A DNA stretch of 64,000 nt from Arthrobacter sp. NIO-1057 (GCF_900094805.1 NZ_FMAT01000003.1:62001-126000); one strand, 5' to 3'; positions 9,204-17,696 are shown, counted from the first letter of the stretch. The notes: generated by a model from the letters alone, not told the origin. Made by a program: numbers and translations.

Positions 9204-9238
9204 CTGAAGGCAGGCCACACGACGTAGCCTGCCTTCAG
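9204..9238 (+). terminator. Intrinsic terminator after the NCS1 permease
   Basis: A perfect 12-bp stem (9204-9215 with 9227-9238), an 11-base loop, and a short T-rich tail 31 bases after the permease stop. The rest of the gap up to 9503 is AT-rich and holds no gene that I recognise. Confidence 0.8.
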
Positions 9239-9503
9239 TGTTTCCAAATCGACCGATATTGAAAAGGCCTCTAACCAGGAATCTCATTTCACTACCAGCC
9301 CACTGGCATTCACGAAAATTGTCTACTTCTTTCATCCTCTAGGGTTGCCTGCGCAACAGACTAGTGCGATCAACAACCCCACTCACCTAAGAGTTTAAAA
9401 AATCTTTTTAACATCCCGGCACAGGTAGTTCCATTATTTGCACTCAGGATATATTTAGAGTTATCACTGACTAAGATGATCGATAAACAGGTGGAGGAAC
9501 TCT

Positions 9504-10141
9504 TTGAAAAAGCTTGCTTCGCTTATTCTCGGTGCATTACTACTACTAGGCAGCTCATTGGTGAGCGCACCCGCCAATGCAGCACAGACAGAGACAGAAA
9601 ATTTTGTAGAAGCACAGACCACTCCAGCCTAGGAGTAGGAAAAAGTGGAGAACGAATCTGTTTTAACAACGTTGCACAAAAGCTAGGAATCTCGCAACCC
9701 GCAGCATATTGGTCGCCATGTGGAGTTTTCGATAAGAACGAAAAACTCGTCAGGACTTTTAAACGGCAAGCAGTCAAAGGAGTCTCAGGAGGCACAGCCC
9801 ATCTGCGGTGCGGGTGGAACAAAGTCATCGACGGCAAGAATAAAGGTCAGGGCTATCGGCACATTAAAGCTGGCCACATGAATGACTGGAACAATCAAGC
9901 CACGTATTTAGGAGCAAACTGGAGGAAATTTGCCGATTAGGCAACCAAAGAAGCGTTAAACTGGTCATGCTCGAAGAGATATCAAAGCGGCAATAAAACC
10001 ATACGCTACGGTGGAATTTATGAGCTACGAGATTCCCGTGGCCGCAATATGAAAAGACTCGGTGTCACAACATCGGTCTCAGCCACTAATTCTCGTATCA
10101 TAACTTCACATCCTAACAATGTGGTACAAGCCTGCGCTTAA
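9504..10141 (+). pseudogene. Secreted protein of unknown family, frameshifted and interrupted
   Basis: A TTG at 9504 follows a strong ribosome site (GGTGGAGG) and opens a classic signal peptide (MKKLASLILGALLLLGSS, then an ANA-type cleavage site), but this frame stops at 9630-9632. The downstream part continues in a different frame from about 9629 (LGVGKSGERICFNN), meets an in-frame TAG at 9938-9940, and runs on to a TAA at 10139-10141. One frameshift plus one stop codon would therefore restore a single exported protein of about 200 residues with several cysteines. Base composition is clearly more AT-rich than the neighbours. No family recognised. Sequencing error in two places is the alternative. 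Confidence 0.6.
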
Positions 10142-10206
10142 TAACAAGATTTCAATGAAGCGCTGAAAATAAGAATGGCAATGGCGTATTGACGTCATAG
10201 CCATTC

Positions 10207-10515
10207 TTAGTCTTCTTCTATTCTCATACTTGCTCCGTGCATGGTTCCGCGTGAACCGGTGAAAGTATGAAGAGCAGTTATCAAGTCCATGAATGCGTAT
10301 TGTTGGCCACCAGTAAAACCACGTGGCATTTTAAACCCGTTCAGTTTAGCTATTTCTTCTTCAGTGACTCTCCATTTAACGATCGTAACGAACTCGAGCC
10401 CGTCATCATCGTAATTAGGGTACTCAATATAGATCCCCCATGGTGTTATCCGAGCTTCGTAACCATTTTCGTTCACCAAGTAATCTACGTAATTTTGACG
10501 TTTATAAGTCTCCAT
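10207..10515 (-). CDS. Hypothetical protein of 102 residues (AT-rich accessory ORF)
   Basis: A soluble protein of 102 residues, acidic overall with a cluster of Asp (NYDDDG), no signal peptide, no membrane segment and no motif that I recognise. It is convergent with the broken secreted-protein gene and shares its AT-rich composition, so both were probably acquired together. Size and acidity would fit an immunity protein, but the opposite orientation to the secreted gene does not support a toxin-immunity operon. Function unknown. Confidence 0.5.
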   Translation of the reverse strand: METYKRQNYVDYLVNENGYEARITPWGIYIEYPNYDDDGLEFVTIVKWRVTEEEIAKLNGFKMPRGFTGGQQYAFMDLITALHTFTGSRGTMHGASMRIEED

Positions 10516-10865
10516 AGGTCATTCCTAACGACAACGCGTAATCATTTTTGCGGTTACACACAAAATAACCGTTGCATGATTGCCGGATCGCCTGCGGCCG
10601 GGTTAGCTCACCGCATACTATCAAGTTCGCGGCCATGAGTATCAGGCCTTCGTTTGCTCGATCCGATAGTGCCTAAGCCATTGGACTCATCCTGCCTGCC
10701 CGCCAGCGGGTATCTTTTGTCTCCATAGTTTGTCTCTCAGCTGCTCACAACCAACCGATTATGAAATTTCGCATGCCCGCAATGGACTAGGCTGTGAGCA
10801 AGAAAATCAACACTGCAAGAAACACCTTGCCGAGCTACCGGCAGGCGAGATGAAATGATGAAGCA
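10516..10865. other. Intergenic region without recognised gene
   Basis: This 350-base stretch has stop codons in all frames of any length and no recognised RNA. The one item of note is a TGTCTCCATAGTT sequence at 10718-10730 that matches, in 12 of 13 bases, the left half of the inverted repeat at 7238-7276. Confidence 0.4.
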
Positions 10866-11534
10866 ATGACCAAATCCACCGAAGGCGGGTCCCAAACTTT
10901 GGGCCGCGGGCTCGAAGCACTGACCCTCATTGGCGAATCGAACGCACCACTGAGCGTTGCTGAACTGGCCACCAAACTGGGCATTCACCGTTCTATGGCC
11001 TATCGACTGGTCAAGACCTTTGAACAGTACGGATTTGTTGAACGCATGCCTTCGGGAGATTTAGAACTGGGCGCACGCCTCGGTGCGCTGGCCCGCAACG
11101 TTGCCAAATCGCTACAGTCGGCAGCGGCTCCCGAATTGGCTGCGGTATCCGATGAACTTCGCATGACTGCCCTGCTCGTGGTCTTTGATGGCGAAGCTGC
11201 AGTCACGTTGAGCACCGCTGAACCACGCTTGGCCGATGCCACGGTGGCCCAACGTCCGGGCACACGACATCCCATTGATGATGGCGCCCCGGGACGAGTC
11301 ATCCGTTCGCAGCTCAACCCAAATGAGTATCCGGCGAAAACTTTCGAATCCAGTCACGACGAAGTCATCCCGGGACTGCACTCTATCGCCGTCCCCTTGG
11401 TTTTACCGCAGGCAAAACCCGCGGCCATTGCGGTCATTTACCCGCCACTAGAACTGGATGAAAACCAAATCGCCCAGGTTCTGTCCGCAGCTTCCCAGCG
11501 CATCTCTGCTGCGCTGGGAATTCGGCTGAACTAA
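10866..11534 (+). CDS. IclR family transcriptional regulator
   Basis: A regulator of 222 residues. An N-terminal winged helix-turn-helix (SVAELATKLGIHRSMAYRLVKTFEQYGFVER) is followed by an IclR-type effector domain (LGALARNVAKSLQSAAAPELAAVSDEL, then a GTRHPIDDGAPGRVIRS segment typical of the effector pocket). It is slightly shorter than the usual 240-260 residues. IclR proteins often control aromatic catabolism. The nearest candidate target is the monooxygenase/permease pair 3.6 kb away, supported only weakly by a shared half-site upstream. It starts at an ATG with a purine-rich leader. Confidence 0.88.
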   Translation: MTKSTEGGSQTLGRGLEALTLIGESNAPLSVAELATKLGIHRSMAYRLVKTFEQYGFVERMPSGDLELGARLGALARNVAKSLQSAAAPELAAVSDELRMTALLVVFDGEAAVTLSTAEPRLADATVAQRPGTRHPIDDGAPGRVIRSQLNPNEYPAKTFESSHDEVIPGLHSIAVPLVLPQAKPAAIAVIYPPLELDENQIAQVLSAASQRISAALGIRLN

Positions 11535-11564
11535 TTATCTTAGATGTCTCCTACCGATGATTGC

Positions 11565-11729
11565 CTACGCGGTGCAGGCCTCGTTAGAACACCCAGCATC
11601 GCGGGGTTTGTAGGTTTCTGTACCTTCGACCTTGTCCCACACAATGTGCCGATGCTGTCCGCAACGCTCACACGAAGGAGCCAGGTAGGTGGCCCGCTCA
11701 TCCATGGTGTATGCCCGAAAATCGCCCAT
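11565..11729 (-). CDS. Small zinc-ribbon-like protein, 54 residues
   Basis: A short minus-strand gene with a strong ribosome site (AGGAGAGG, five bases before the ATG at 11729). The product has four cysteines arranged as C20-x2-C23 and C47-x4-C52 with two histidines between (QHRH), which suggests one zinc site. There is no known partner: it is convergent with the IclR gene, 30 bases apart, and divergent from the DUF2786 gene. Codon use is like a real gene of this genome. Function unknown. Confidence 0.65.
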   Translation of the reverse strand: MGDFRAYTMDERATYLAPSCERCGQHRHIVWDKVEGTETYKPRDAGCSNEACTA

Positions 11730-11947
11730 CAGAACCTCTCCTAAAACAGCCCCGAATTCTGCACCCGAGGCGTGCTGGACCTGCTTGGTGCCTTCACTCT
11801 ACGCGCGGATCGCATCACCGGCTAGAGTCGTTTCCAAACAGTTACCCACACCCTACCAAGCAGCATTCTCCACGACCTGCAACACTAGTGCCGTGAACCA
11901 GTACGAACCGTTTCACTACCTATCGCACTGCCCGGAAAGAAGACGTC

Positions 11948-12715
11948 ATGAGCACCTCTGAACAGAAGCTTCAACGACTCAAGGAACGCATCGCGTTACT
12001 GCTCAACAAGGCAGAAAACACCAACTTTCCGGCAGAAGCACAAACCTTCCAAGAGCACGCTGAACGTCTCATGGTTCGTTATGGCATTGGGCGCGCGGAG
12101 CTGGACGCACAGCCGACCGGTCCTGGCAAGAAGAAGGAGCCGATCATCGAAGAGCACTTTGATATGCGCGGCACCTACCGTCTGGGTCAACGCGATGGAC
12201 TTTCCTCGGTGGGTCATGCTTTTAGGACTGTGACCCTGTTGCAGACGAACTATTCAAACTTCTGCCGTTTGTACGTCATCGGGCACGAGTCAGACGTGAG
12301 TACCGTCAAGACCCTGTTCTCCTCCCTCGTGATTCAGGCGAGCCTAGCGATGAGCCACTGGTGGGGCGAAGAAGGAAAGTATCTGGCCTGGGATTGGACC
12401 GATTCCGAAAAAGTCATTGAGCGCCGAGAGTTCCAACGCAGTTTTTACCTGCAAGTGGCGGAGCGCATCCGAGGCCTCTATCAAGAGGAGAGCCAACACA
12501 ACGGCAGCGGCACCGAGCTAGTTTTGGTCAGTCGCAAAGAACAGGTTGATGATTTCGTGAGCGAAAAGTATCCATCCCTTCGCCGTAGCCGAAATCGCGC
12601 TGCCACCGGTAGCTTGAATGCAGCTCTGGCTGGGCGGGTGGCCGGTAGCCGAGCAGATCTTGGTTTTGGGAAAGACGTTGAATCCAGTGGATCGGCCGGC
12701 GAAGTCGCTAGCTAG
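11948..12715 (+). CDS. DUF2786 domain-containing protein
   Basis: A soluble protein of 255 residues. The first 45 residues are the DUF2786 pattern (RLKERIALLLNKAENTNFPAEAQTF, then AERLMVRYGI), a short helical domain seen in many bacterial and phage proteins. The remainder has no recognised motif apart from a conserved-looking central WWGEEGKYLAWDW stretch and a basic region near the end (SLRRSRNRAA). A purine-rich ribosome site (GGAAAGAAG) precedes the ATG. Role unknown; related proteins occur in phage and host genomes alike. Confidence 0.8.
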   Translation: MSTSEQKLQRLKERIALLLNKAENTNFPAEAQTFQEHAERLMVRYGIGRAELDAQPTGPGKKKEPIIEEHFDMRGTYRLGQRDGLSSVGHAFRTVTLLQTNYSNFCRLYVIGHESDVSTVKTLFSSLVIQASLAMSHWWGEEGKYLAWDWTDSEKVIERREFQRSFYLQVAERIRGLYQEESQHNGSGTELVLVSRKEQVDDFVSEKYPSLRRSRNRAATGSLNAALAGRVAGSRADLGFGKDVESSGSAGEVAS

Positions 12716-12796
12716 GACCTGCTTATTCGAAATTTACCCCCAAAATTTCGAGTAAGTCTCGCTTAGTGGAAATTTTAACTGTCGGAGATACGCAAA

Positions 12797-12820
12797 AGGG
12801 CCGTTCCGAAGAACGACCCT
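12797..12820 (-). terminator. Hairpin terminator of the yqeY-like gene
   Basis: A ten-pair stem with one wobble (12797-12806 with 12811-12820) and a four-base loop. On the minus strand it is followed by a run of four T. It lies between convergent genes and can also serve the DUF2786 gene. Confidence 0.65.
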
Positions 12821-12839
12821 CACTGCTGAAGCACCAACG

Positions 12840-13298
12840 TTAGCCAAGCTTGGCACGGACCATCTGGGATACTGCCTTGCCGTCAAAACGACCAGCAATT
12901 TCAGCCCCAACCAGCTTCATAGCCTGGCCCATATCTTTCATGCTCAGCTCATGATCTGAGGCAAGCTCAGCCATCACCTTATCCACGATGCTCTGGGCTT
13001 CAGCCTCGTCGAGCATCTTTGGCAGGTAGGTGGAGATGAATGCAGCCTCGGCCAACTCACGCTCAGCATGTTCGGCACGACCATCCTTGGCAGCTAACGC
13101 CGCGGTTTCTTCGCGGTTGCTGACTTCCTTGCGCAACAGGTTCTCGACGTCTTGGTCATTGAGTTCGCTGGGATTCTTGCCCGACTTCTCCTTGGTGCCA
13201 ATGGCGCTCAAGATATTGCGTAGGGTGGTTTTCTCCAGCTCGTTGCCTGCTTTCAGGTGGACGATGCTGTCTTCGCGCAGGCGATCTTTCAAACTCAT
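12840..13298 (-). CDS. GatB/YqeY domain protein
   Basis: A soluble protein of 152 residues with the full YqeY pattern: LKDRLREDSIVHLKAGNELEKTTLRNIL at the start, a central AERELAEAAFISTYLPKML, and MKDMGQAMKLVGAEIAGRFDGKAVSQMV at the end. The fold matches the tRNA-binding tail of GatB amidotransferase, though free-standing YqeY proteins have no well established role. Length is normal for the family. It is divergent from the membrane-anchored protein at 13383 and ends at a hairpin. Confidence 0.92.
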   Translation of the reverse strand: MSLKDRLREDSIVHLKAGNELEKTTLRNILSAIGTKEKSGKNPSELNDQDVENLLRKEVSNREETAALAAKDGRAEHAERELAEAAFISTYLPKMLDEAEAQSIVDKVMAELASDHELSMKDMGQAMKLVGAEIAGRFDGKAVSQMVRAKLG

Positions 13299-13382
13299 GG
13301 GGTCTCGCTTTCAAAGTACGTGTGATTGAAACTTTACCCTTTGACACCAATAATCCAGTGGTTGCCTTGGTACGGTAACTAA

Positions 13383-14774
13383 ATGAAACCACGGCTCATT
13401 GGCATCATCATCGCGACGTTTGTCCTCGCGGTGGTTGCCGTGGTGATTTGGAAACCTTGGAGAGCATTCAATATCTGTGATGCGCCGAAAGAGTTTTGCG
13501 CTCTTGCCTCGGATTTGAAGCATCAAGAAGGTATCGATAAAGCAGAAGTTGACTACGAAGTCACCGCCGTTGATGCCAAGGACGGAGACTCTGCTCAAGC
13601 CTCATGGACTGTGAAACTCGACGAATCTCTGGCTGCAGACCAAGCCGGCGAGTTAGCTCAAGAAGCATCGACTCGTATACAAGATTTCGTCGACGGACAA
13701 CCCTTGGTACATAGTTCGGCGCGTTTTGTTTCCGGAGAACCGCAGGATTCTGACATTCCAGATCTCGAACTGTATCCATTGGACGTCTCTGCGGGTGAAG
13801 ACATCAAAGAGCAAATCACCCAGGCCTTCACCCTGCGTCAGCTCGGCGCCCAAAGTGTGGGTCAAGGATCTGCAGTTGCCAAAGATATCCCGTCCTTGAA
13901 GGTCCTCGGCGAATACACCGCCGAGCATGAATGGCCTATTAGTCTTGCCCTGGAGGATTCCTCAGTCAGGTATAGCTCCGATCAGCCATTGGATCTCGCC
14001 GAGTTTGAACTGACCTTAGAGGCTGCCACCCACGAGTCTGTAGAAATCTCTATCTTCGATTCCAGTGGCCTTTCGGTACATTCCACCGCAGAAGCTGGAT
14101 CGCAAGAGGTTGCTCAGCTTGAATCATGGCTGAAGAAGCATTCGCCATTGCGGGAACCTACCGCGTTCGCCATCAGCGATGCTGGCTACGCCGACATTAT
14201 TGAAGGCTGGGTTGGCCAAAAGCTTCCCGAATCGCTCGTTGCTCGCCCAGCGCAATTGCCCGATGGAGTCAGCGCGTGGCCCAAGAATTCCGCAGCACCA
14301 AGTTGCACGCAGGATGACTTAGAACTGAGCCTCGGTAGCCCCGATGCCGCTGCCGGATCACGATTTATGGCTGTGTACGCCAAAAATATGTCGGCTTCTT
14401 CCTGCGCCATCAACGGGTATCCGAAGATTCAGTTCCTTAACGCTCAGGGCGAAGCACAAAACGATGTATCGCTGGTGCCGATGAGCAATATTCTCAGCGA
14501 GCGCGTGGTGATTCCGGTCGGTGAAAGCGTCATGTCTGCGCTGAAGTGGATGGCCATGTCTACAACGAATGATCCGGATGTAACTACTTCGTTGAGGATT
14601 GCCGGGATGTCCGGATTCCCCCAAGCTACTTACGTCCCGGAGACCGGGGGTACAGCCACAAGCCTGGATATCCTCGATGGTCGCGAGGTCACTCAAAGCC
14701 CCTGGCTTCAAGCCCTCGATGGCTGGCCGATACCAAGTAACGTCGGCCAGCAACCATCAGCCGAACGCCCGTAA
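13383..14774 (+). CDS. Membrane-anchored protein with C-terminal DUF4232-like domain
   Basis: A protein of 463 residues with a single hydrophobic helix at residues 5-23 and a long outer part. There is no lipobox. The last 150 residues resemble DUF4232: a Cys-containing start (PSCTQDDLELSLGSPDAAAGSRFMAVYAKNMSASSCAINGYP cut into several conserved pieces such as the NMSASSCAINGYP motif) and a closing beta-sheet. The central part (residues 30-300) is acidic and unrecognised. A partner is not evident: it is convergent with the ATP-grasp gene, eight bases apart. An exported or surface role is probable; function unknown. Confidence 0.7.
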   Translation: MKPRLIGIIIATFVLAVVAVVIWKPWRAFNICDAPKEFCALASDLKHQEGIDKAEVDYEVTAVDAKDGDSAQASWTVKLDESLAADQAGELAQEASTRIQDFVDGQPLVHSSARFVSGEPQDSDIPDLELYPLDVSAGEDIKEQITQAFTLRQLGAQSVGQGSAVAKDIPSLKVLGEYTAEHEWPISLALEDSSVRYSSDQPLDLAEFELTLEAATHESVEISIFDSSGLSVHSTAEAGSQEVAQLESWLKKHSPLREPTAFAISDAGYADIIEGWVGQKLPESLVARPAQLPDGVSAWPKNSAAPSCTQDDLELSLGSPDAAAGSRFMAVYAKNMSASSCAINGYPKIQFLNAQGEAQNDVSLVPMSNILSERVVIPVGESVMSALKWMAMSTTNDPDVTTSLRIAGMSGFPQATYVPETGGTATSLDILDGREVTQSPWLQALDGWPIPSNVGQQPSAERP

Positions 14775-14782
14775 GCGTCAAC

Positions 14783-16057
14783 CTACTGGGCGCGCGGCGG
14801 GAATTTCTTGTACTTGCGGTAATGGTTCACCGCGTTCAGCACCAGGTACAACTTACGACGAGGATTCTTTTCCGCTGAGAATTTCAACGGATTTGAAACC
14901 TTGCCGGCCTTGAGCAGTGCTGCAGCCTTTTTGCCCGTTTCGCTGTCAAGGAACTGTCGCAACAAGTGATGAGGCAAGACGGTAAATAGTTGTTCGCGGC
15001 GCAGTTGCAGTACCCTTGCGGCGGTTTCCATGACGGCATCGGTGCGCGGGTCCGAGGCATCGAAGTCAGCACCAAGGAACTCCGTGACGTAGAAACGCGC
15101 CGGGTTCACGCCAGCGGCGGTGAGGTAGAAGTGGTTCCGGCCCAGGCGGGGGTTGATCTCGAAGAATTTGATCTTCCCATCCCGGCGGTCGTACTTCGCA
15201 TCGATCATCGCGATGCCGCGCCAGCCCAGTTCTTCGAGCATGCGGGCGCCGTCGGCGGCCATCTGATCATTCTGTCCGGTGACGATTGCGGCCGAATTGC
15301 CCAGTACCAGCGGCGCATGCTCCTCGATGACCACTTCGCCGTAGCCGGCAAAGATGACCTGGCCTTCCTGGGTGGCGAAGTAGGTGCACAGGCGCATCGC
15401 GTCGTCCCCGCCGGGAACATATTCCTGCAGGATGTAGCCGGAGGTGTAGCCGCTGCCATCGATCTTGCCCAGCAGGGTTTCCAGCTCGGCGCGGGAGCTG
15501 ATGGTGTGGATCTTCTGCTTGCCTTCGAACTTCGCCGCGATCCAGTCCCCCGAGCTTGAAGGCTTGCCGATCACCGGGTAGGTGAAATCTTTGGCCATCT
15601 CCTGTAACTCGGTGCCCGGGTAGTACACGGCGGTGCGTGGGTGAGCAATCTGGAGCTTGTCGGCAAGCGCATAGAAGTTTTCCTTCAATGCTGCAGCTTC
15701 AATGGTTTCCAACTCTGGGTAGGGAATCACGAAGTGCTCTTCGAGTTGCTCGCGGTGCTTGGCAATGAGCATGATGTGGAAGTCCAAGGAACCAAAGAGC
15801 ATTAGCGGGCGCGACGAATTGGCGTTCAGCTCCGTAGCCAGGTCTTTCAACGCCGCAACCACACGTGCTTCATCGGCCATTGAACCGATGGGACGTAATT
15901 CGATGGCCACCGAATGTTCAATGACTCCGTTGCCAGCTGCTGGCAGCACGACCGAGCGTACCCCGTAGGCCTCGTAAAATTCGCGGGCCAGGGTGTAGGT
16001 TCCAATATCTCCGCCAAGGATGACCGGGACGAAGGGCTGAGTTGGATCTATTGCCAA
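14783..16057 (-). CDS. ATP-grasp carboxylate-amine ligase (D-aspartate-ligase-like)
   Basis: An ATP-grasp enzyme of 424 residues. The ATP-binding half shows KLQIAHPRTAVYYPG, the YPVIGKPSSSGDW lysine region and YILQEYVPGGDDAM; metal and ATP ligands lie in MIDAKYDRRDGKIKFFEINPRLGR. Size and type match COG3919 ligases, the family of the Enterococcus D-aspartate ligase that loads an amino acid on the lysine of peptidoglycan precursors. It lies 13 bases behind the FemX-type gene on the same strand, in one operon. Joint cross-bridge assembly is therefore likely, for example adding an acidic residue. The TTG start at 16057 follows a GGGGA site. Confidence 0.8.
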   Translation of the reverse strand: MAIDPTQPFVPVILGGDIGTYTLAREFYEAYGVRSVVLPAAGNGVIEHSVAIELRPIGSMADEARVVAALKDLATELNANSSRPLMLFGSLDFHIMLIAKHREQLEEHFVIPYPELETIEAAALKENFYALADKLQIAHPRTAVYYPGTELQEMAKDFTYPVIGKPSSSGDWIAAKFEGKQKIHTISSRAELETLLGKIDGSGYTSGYILQEYVPGGDDAMRLCTYFATQEGQVIFAGYGEVVIEEHAPLVLGNSAAIVTGQNDQMAADGARMLEELGWRGIAMIDAKYDRRDGKIKFFEINPRLGRNHFYLTAAGVNPARFYVTEFLGADFDASDPRTDAVMETAARVLQLRREQLFTVLPHHLLRQFLDSETGKKAAALLKAGKVSNPLKFSAEKNPRRKLYLVLNAVNHYRKYKKFPPRAQ

Positions 16058-16070
16058 AGTGCTGTTTCCC

Positions 16071-17213
16071 CTACTTCTTGCGCCAGTTCATGTACTTCTC
16101 GAAGGCCCAGGCCAGCGGCTTGTTCAACGCCAGATCCCATTCGCCGTTGGTCTGCACGATGTCGCAGCCTGTATTGGTCTTGAACTTGGTCAGGCCCGAA
16201 AGGTGGTGTTCCTTGTCCAGGGTGGCGCTCACGCCGCCCTGGTCCAGATAACGGCAGCCGGCGGCGATGGAATCTTCCACCATGCGGTTCATGATCGCCT
16301 TCGGTGCGAAGAGCTTACGCTGTTCTGAGGAGGATGCGCCGTAGAGGTACCACGCCAGGTTGGAGGAGCGGATCACGATGGACGCGGCAAGATCCACGCC
16401 TTCATTGCTGGCGATGTACAGGGTGCAAGATCCTGGCACTGCTTCGTTGAGCACCCGGTGCATGGTTTCAAAGTAGCTCAGAGGGCGACCGGTGAATTCT
16501 TGACGGTCCGCCGTGTGGTTGTACAAGGCATGGAAGCGGGCCATGTCCTCGGTGTCGCCCACCTCGATTTCCAGAGTGCTCTTGAGTGCCTTGCGGGTTT
16601 CATTGCGGGTGGTCGACGAGTAGCTGGCCATGACCTGATCCACGTCCAGCTGGTTGCCTTCCTCGTCCTGCAGCGCGACGCGGGCTACATATTCTGGCTG
16701 ACCGGCGCCGAAGTCCAGTCCAACATCTTCCTTGGTGAATCCAAGGTCTAGCAGTGCGTCGTTCAGCGCCAAGGCCTGCTCGGAGCTGCTCTTCAGTTCC
16801 AGGTCGGCCAGCTGGGCGAACCCTTCCTTGCCGAGGTTCTTGCGTACGGCAGCCGCGGCCCACGTGCGCACTTCGCGGCCCGGTCCCATTTTCAGCTGGA
16901 AGGCGCCACGGTTCTTGAGGTAGGCGGCCAGGGGGCGGATGACATTTTCTGCCGGGTGGGCCTGGAAGTCGATGACCGGGCCGTCGGGGACGTATGCCAG
17001 GGTCTTCTTGATGACCGGGGCCGCGCGGTGCAGCACCAAGGCGGTGCCTACCAGTTCGTCTTGGTTGAAGAAGCCGAGGGATTCGCCACGCCAGCCACCC
17101 TTAACCCGGGCCCATTCCGGACGCTGCAGGAAGCTGACGTCGTGGGCGGTTTCAAGAAAGGCTGAGTGTTCGGCGCTGGAAATCGGACGCACGTGCAGGT
17201 CGTTGTGGCTCAC
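16071..17213 (-). CDS. FemX/FemAB-family peptidoglycan interpeptide-bridge aminoacyltransferase
   Basis: Cytoplasmic aminoacyl-tRNA-dependent ligase of 380 residues, taking the GTG at 17213 with an AGGAT site. The open frame extends further upstream, but that part lies antisense to csoR and is not coding. Typical pieces: FLQRPEWARVKGGWRGESLGFF at the start, KTLAYVPDGPVI, KMGPGREVR, and the late EQRKLFAPKAIMNRMVEDSI with GCRYLDQGGVSATLDKEHHLSGLTKFKTNTG, the strongly conserved FemX tail. FemX proteins move an amino acid from tRNA to the lysine of lipid II. The ATP-grasp ligase follows in the same operon. The promoter must lie in the csoR divergent region. Confidence 0.88.
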   Translation of the reverse strand: MSHNDLHVRPISSAEHSAFLETAHDVSFLQRPEWARVKGGWRGESLGFFNQDELVGTALVLHRAAPVIKKTLAYVPDGPVIDFQAHPAENVIRPLAAYLKNRGAFQLKMGPGREVRTWAAAAVRKNLGKEGFAQLADLELKSSSEQALALNDALLDLGFTKEDVGLDFGAGQPEYVARVALQDEEGNQLDVDQVMASYSSTTRNETRKALKSTLEIEVGDTEDMARFHALYNHTADRQEFTGRPLSYFETMHRVLNEAVPGSCTLYIASNEGVDLAASIVIRSSNLAWYLYGASSSEQRKLFAPKAIMNRMVEDSIAAGCRYLDQGGVSATLDKEHHLSGLTKFKTNTGCDIVQTNGEWDLALNKPLAWAFEKYMNWRKK

Positions 17214-17258
17214 GGGTGAAATCCTATCGTGCTTCGTGCAGATAAGCAGGGAGGTTGG

Positions 17259-17300
17259 ATACCCCCGGAGGGTATTTGACTTAATACCCCCGAGGGGTAT
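17259..17300. promoter_or_regulatory. Two CsoR copper operators
   Basis: Two 17-base near-palindromes, ATACCCCCGGAGGGTAT at 17259-17275 and ATACCCCCGAGGGGTAT at 17284-17300, lie 25 bases apart just before csoR. They match the known CsoR operator type (TACCC...GGGTA). They also sit between csoR and the divergent femX-type gene. Confidence 0.88.
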
Positions 17301-17309
17301 TATTGAGGT

Positions 17310-17639
17310 ATGGAAACCAGCCAGAGCCCAGATACCCACACCGAGCATCACGGTTATCACGCAGACAAGTCTGCGCTGGAGCGTCGCCTCAAGCGCATTG
17401 AAGGCCAGGTTCGCGGGGTCGCCAAGATGGTGGATGAAGACAAATACTGCATTGACATCCTGACCCAGATCTCCGCTATCAACGCTGCATTGCACAAGGT
17501 CAGCGTGCAACTGATCGATGATCACATCGGCCACTGCGTGGTTGATGCGGCGAAGTCTTCCATTGAGACCGGCGACCCCACCATCGTTCAGGAAAAGATC
17601 GCCGAAGCCACGGCAGCGATTTCCCGACTCGTGCGATAG
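17310..17639 (+). CDS. csoR: CsoR copper-sensing transcriptional repressor
   Basis: A repressor of 109 residues, all helical. Copper ligands in the CsoR order are present: Cys47 (KYC), His72 and Cys76 (DDHIGHC). The N-terminal ten or so residues are His-rich and may aid metal capture. CsoR releases DNA when it binds Cu(I), which turns on copper export. Two operators lie immediately upstream, and copZ and copA follow, so it represses its own operon. The ATG at 17310 has a GAGG site only three bases away. Confidence 0.95.
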   Translation: METSQSPDTHTEHHGYHADKSALERRLKRIEGQVRGVAKMVDEDKYCIDILTQISAINAALHKVSVQLIDDHIGHCVVDAAKSSIETGDPTIVQEKIAEATAAISRLVR

Positions 17640-17696
17640 CCACTTCTTTATCCTCAAAACACATTCACACAGAATTCATCGAAAGAGAGCAAGATC

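Noticed and set aside
9476-9940. A single intact gene of 154 codons
   Set aside because: Its start has no ribosome site, while a strong site and signal peptide lie in another frame; the matching C-terminal part continues beyond the stop, so it is a broken gene.
9504-10515. A secreted toxin with an immunity gene
   Set aside because: The two genes are convergent and the secreted one is broken; no toxin motif is visible.
17214-17657. N-terminal extension of the FemX-type gene
   Set aside because: It lies antisense to csoR and its operators; the sequence has no FemX similarity and the GTG at 17213 gives a normal-length protein.
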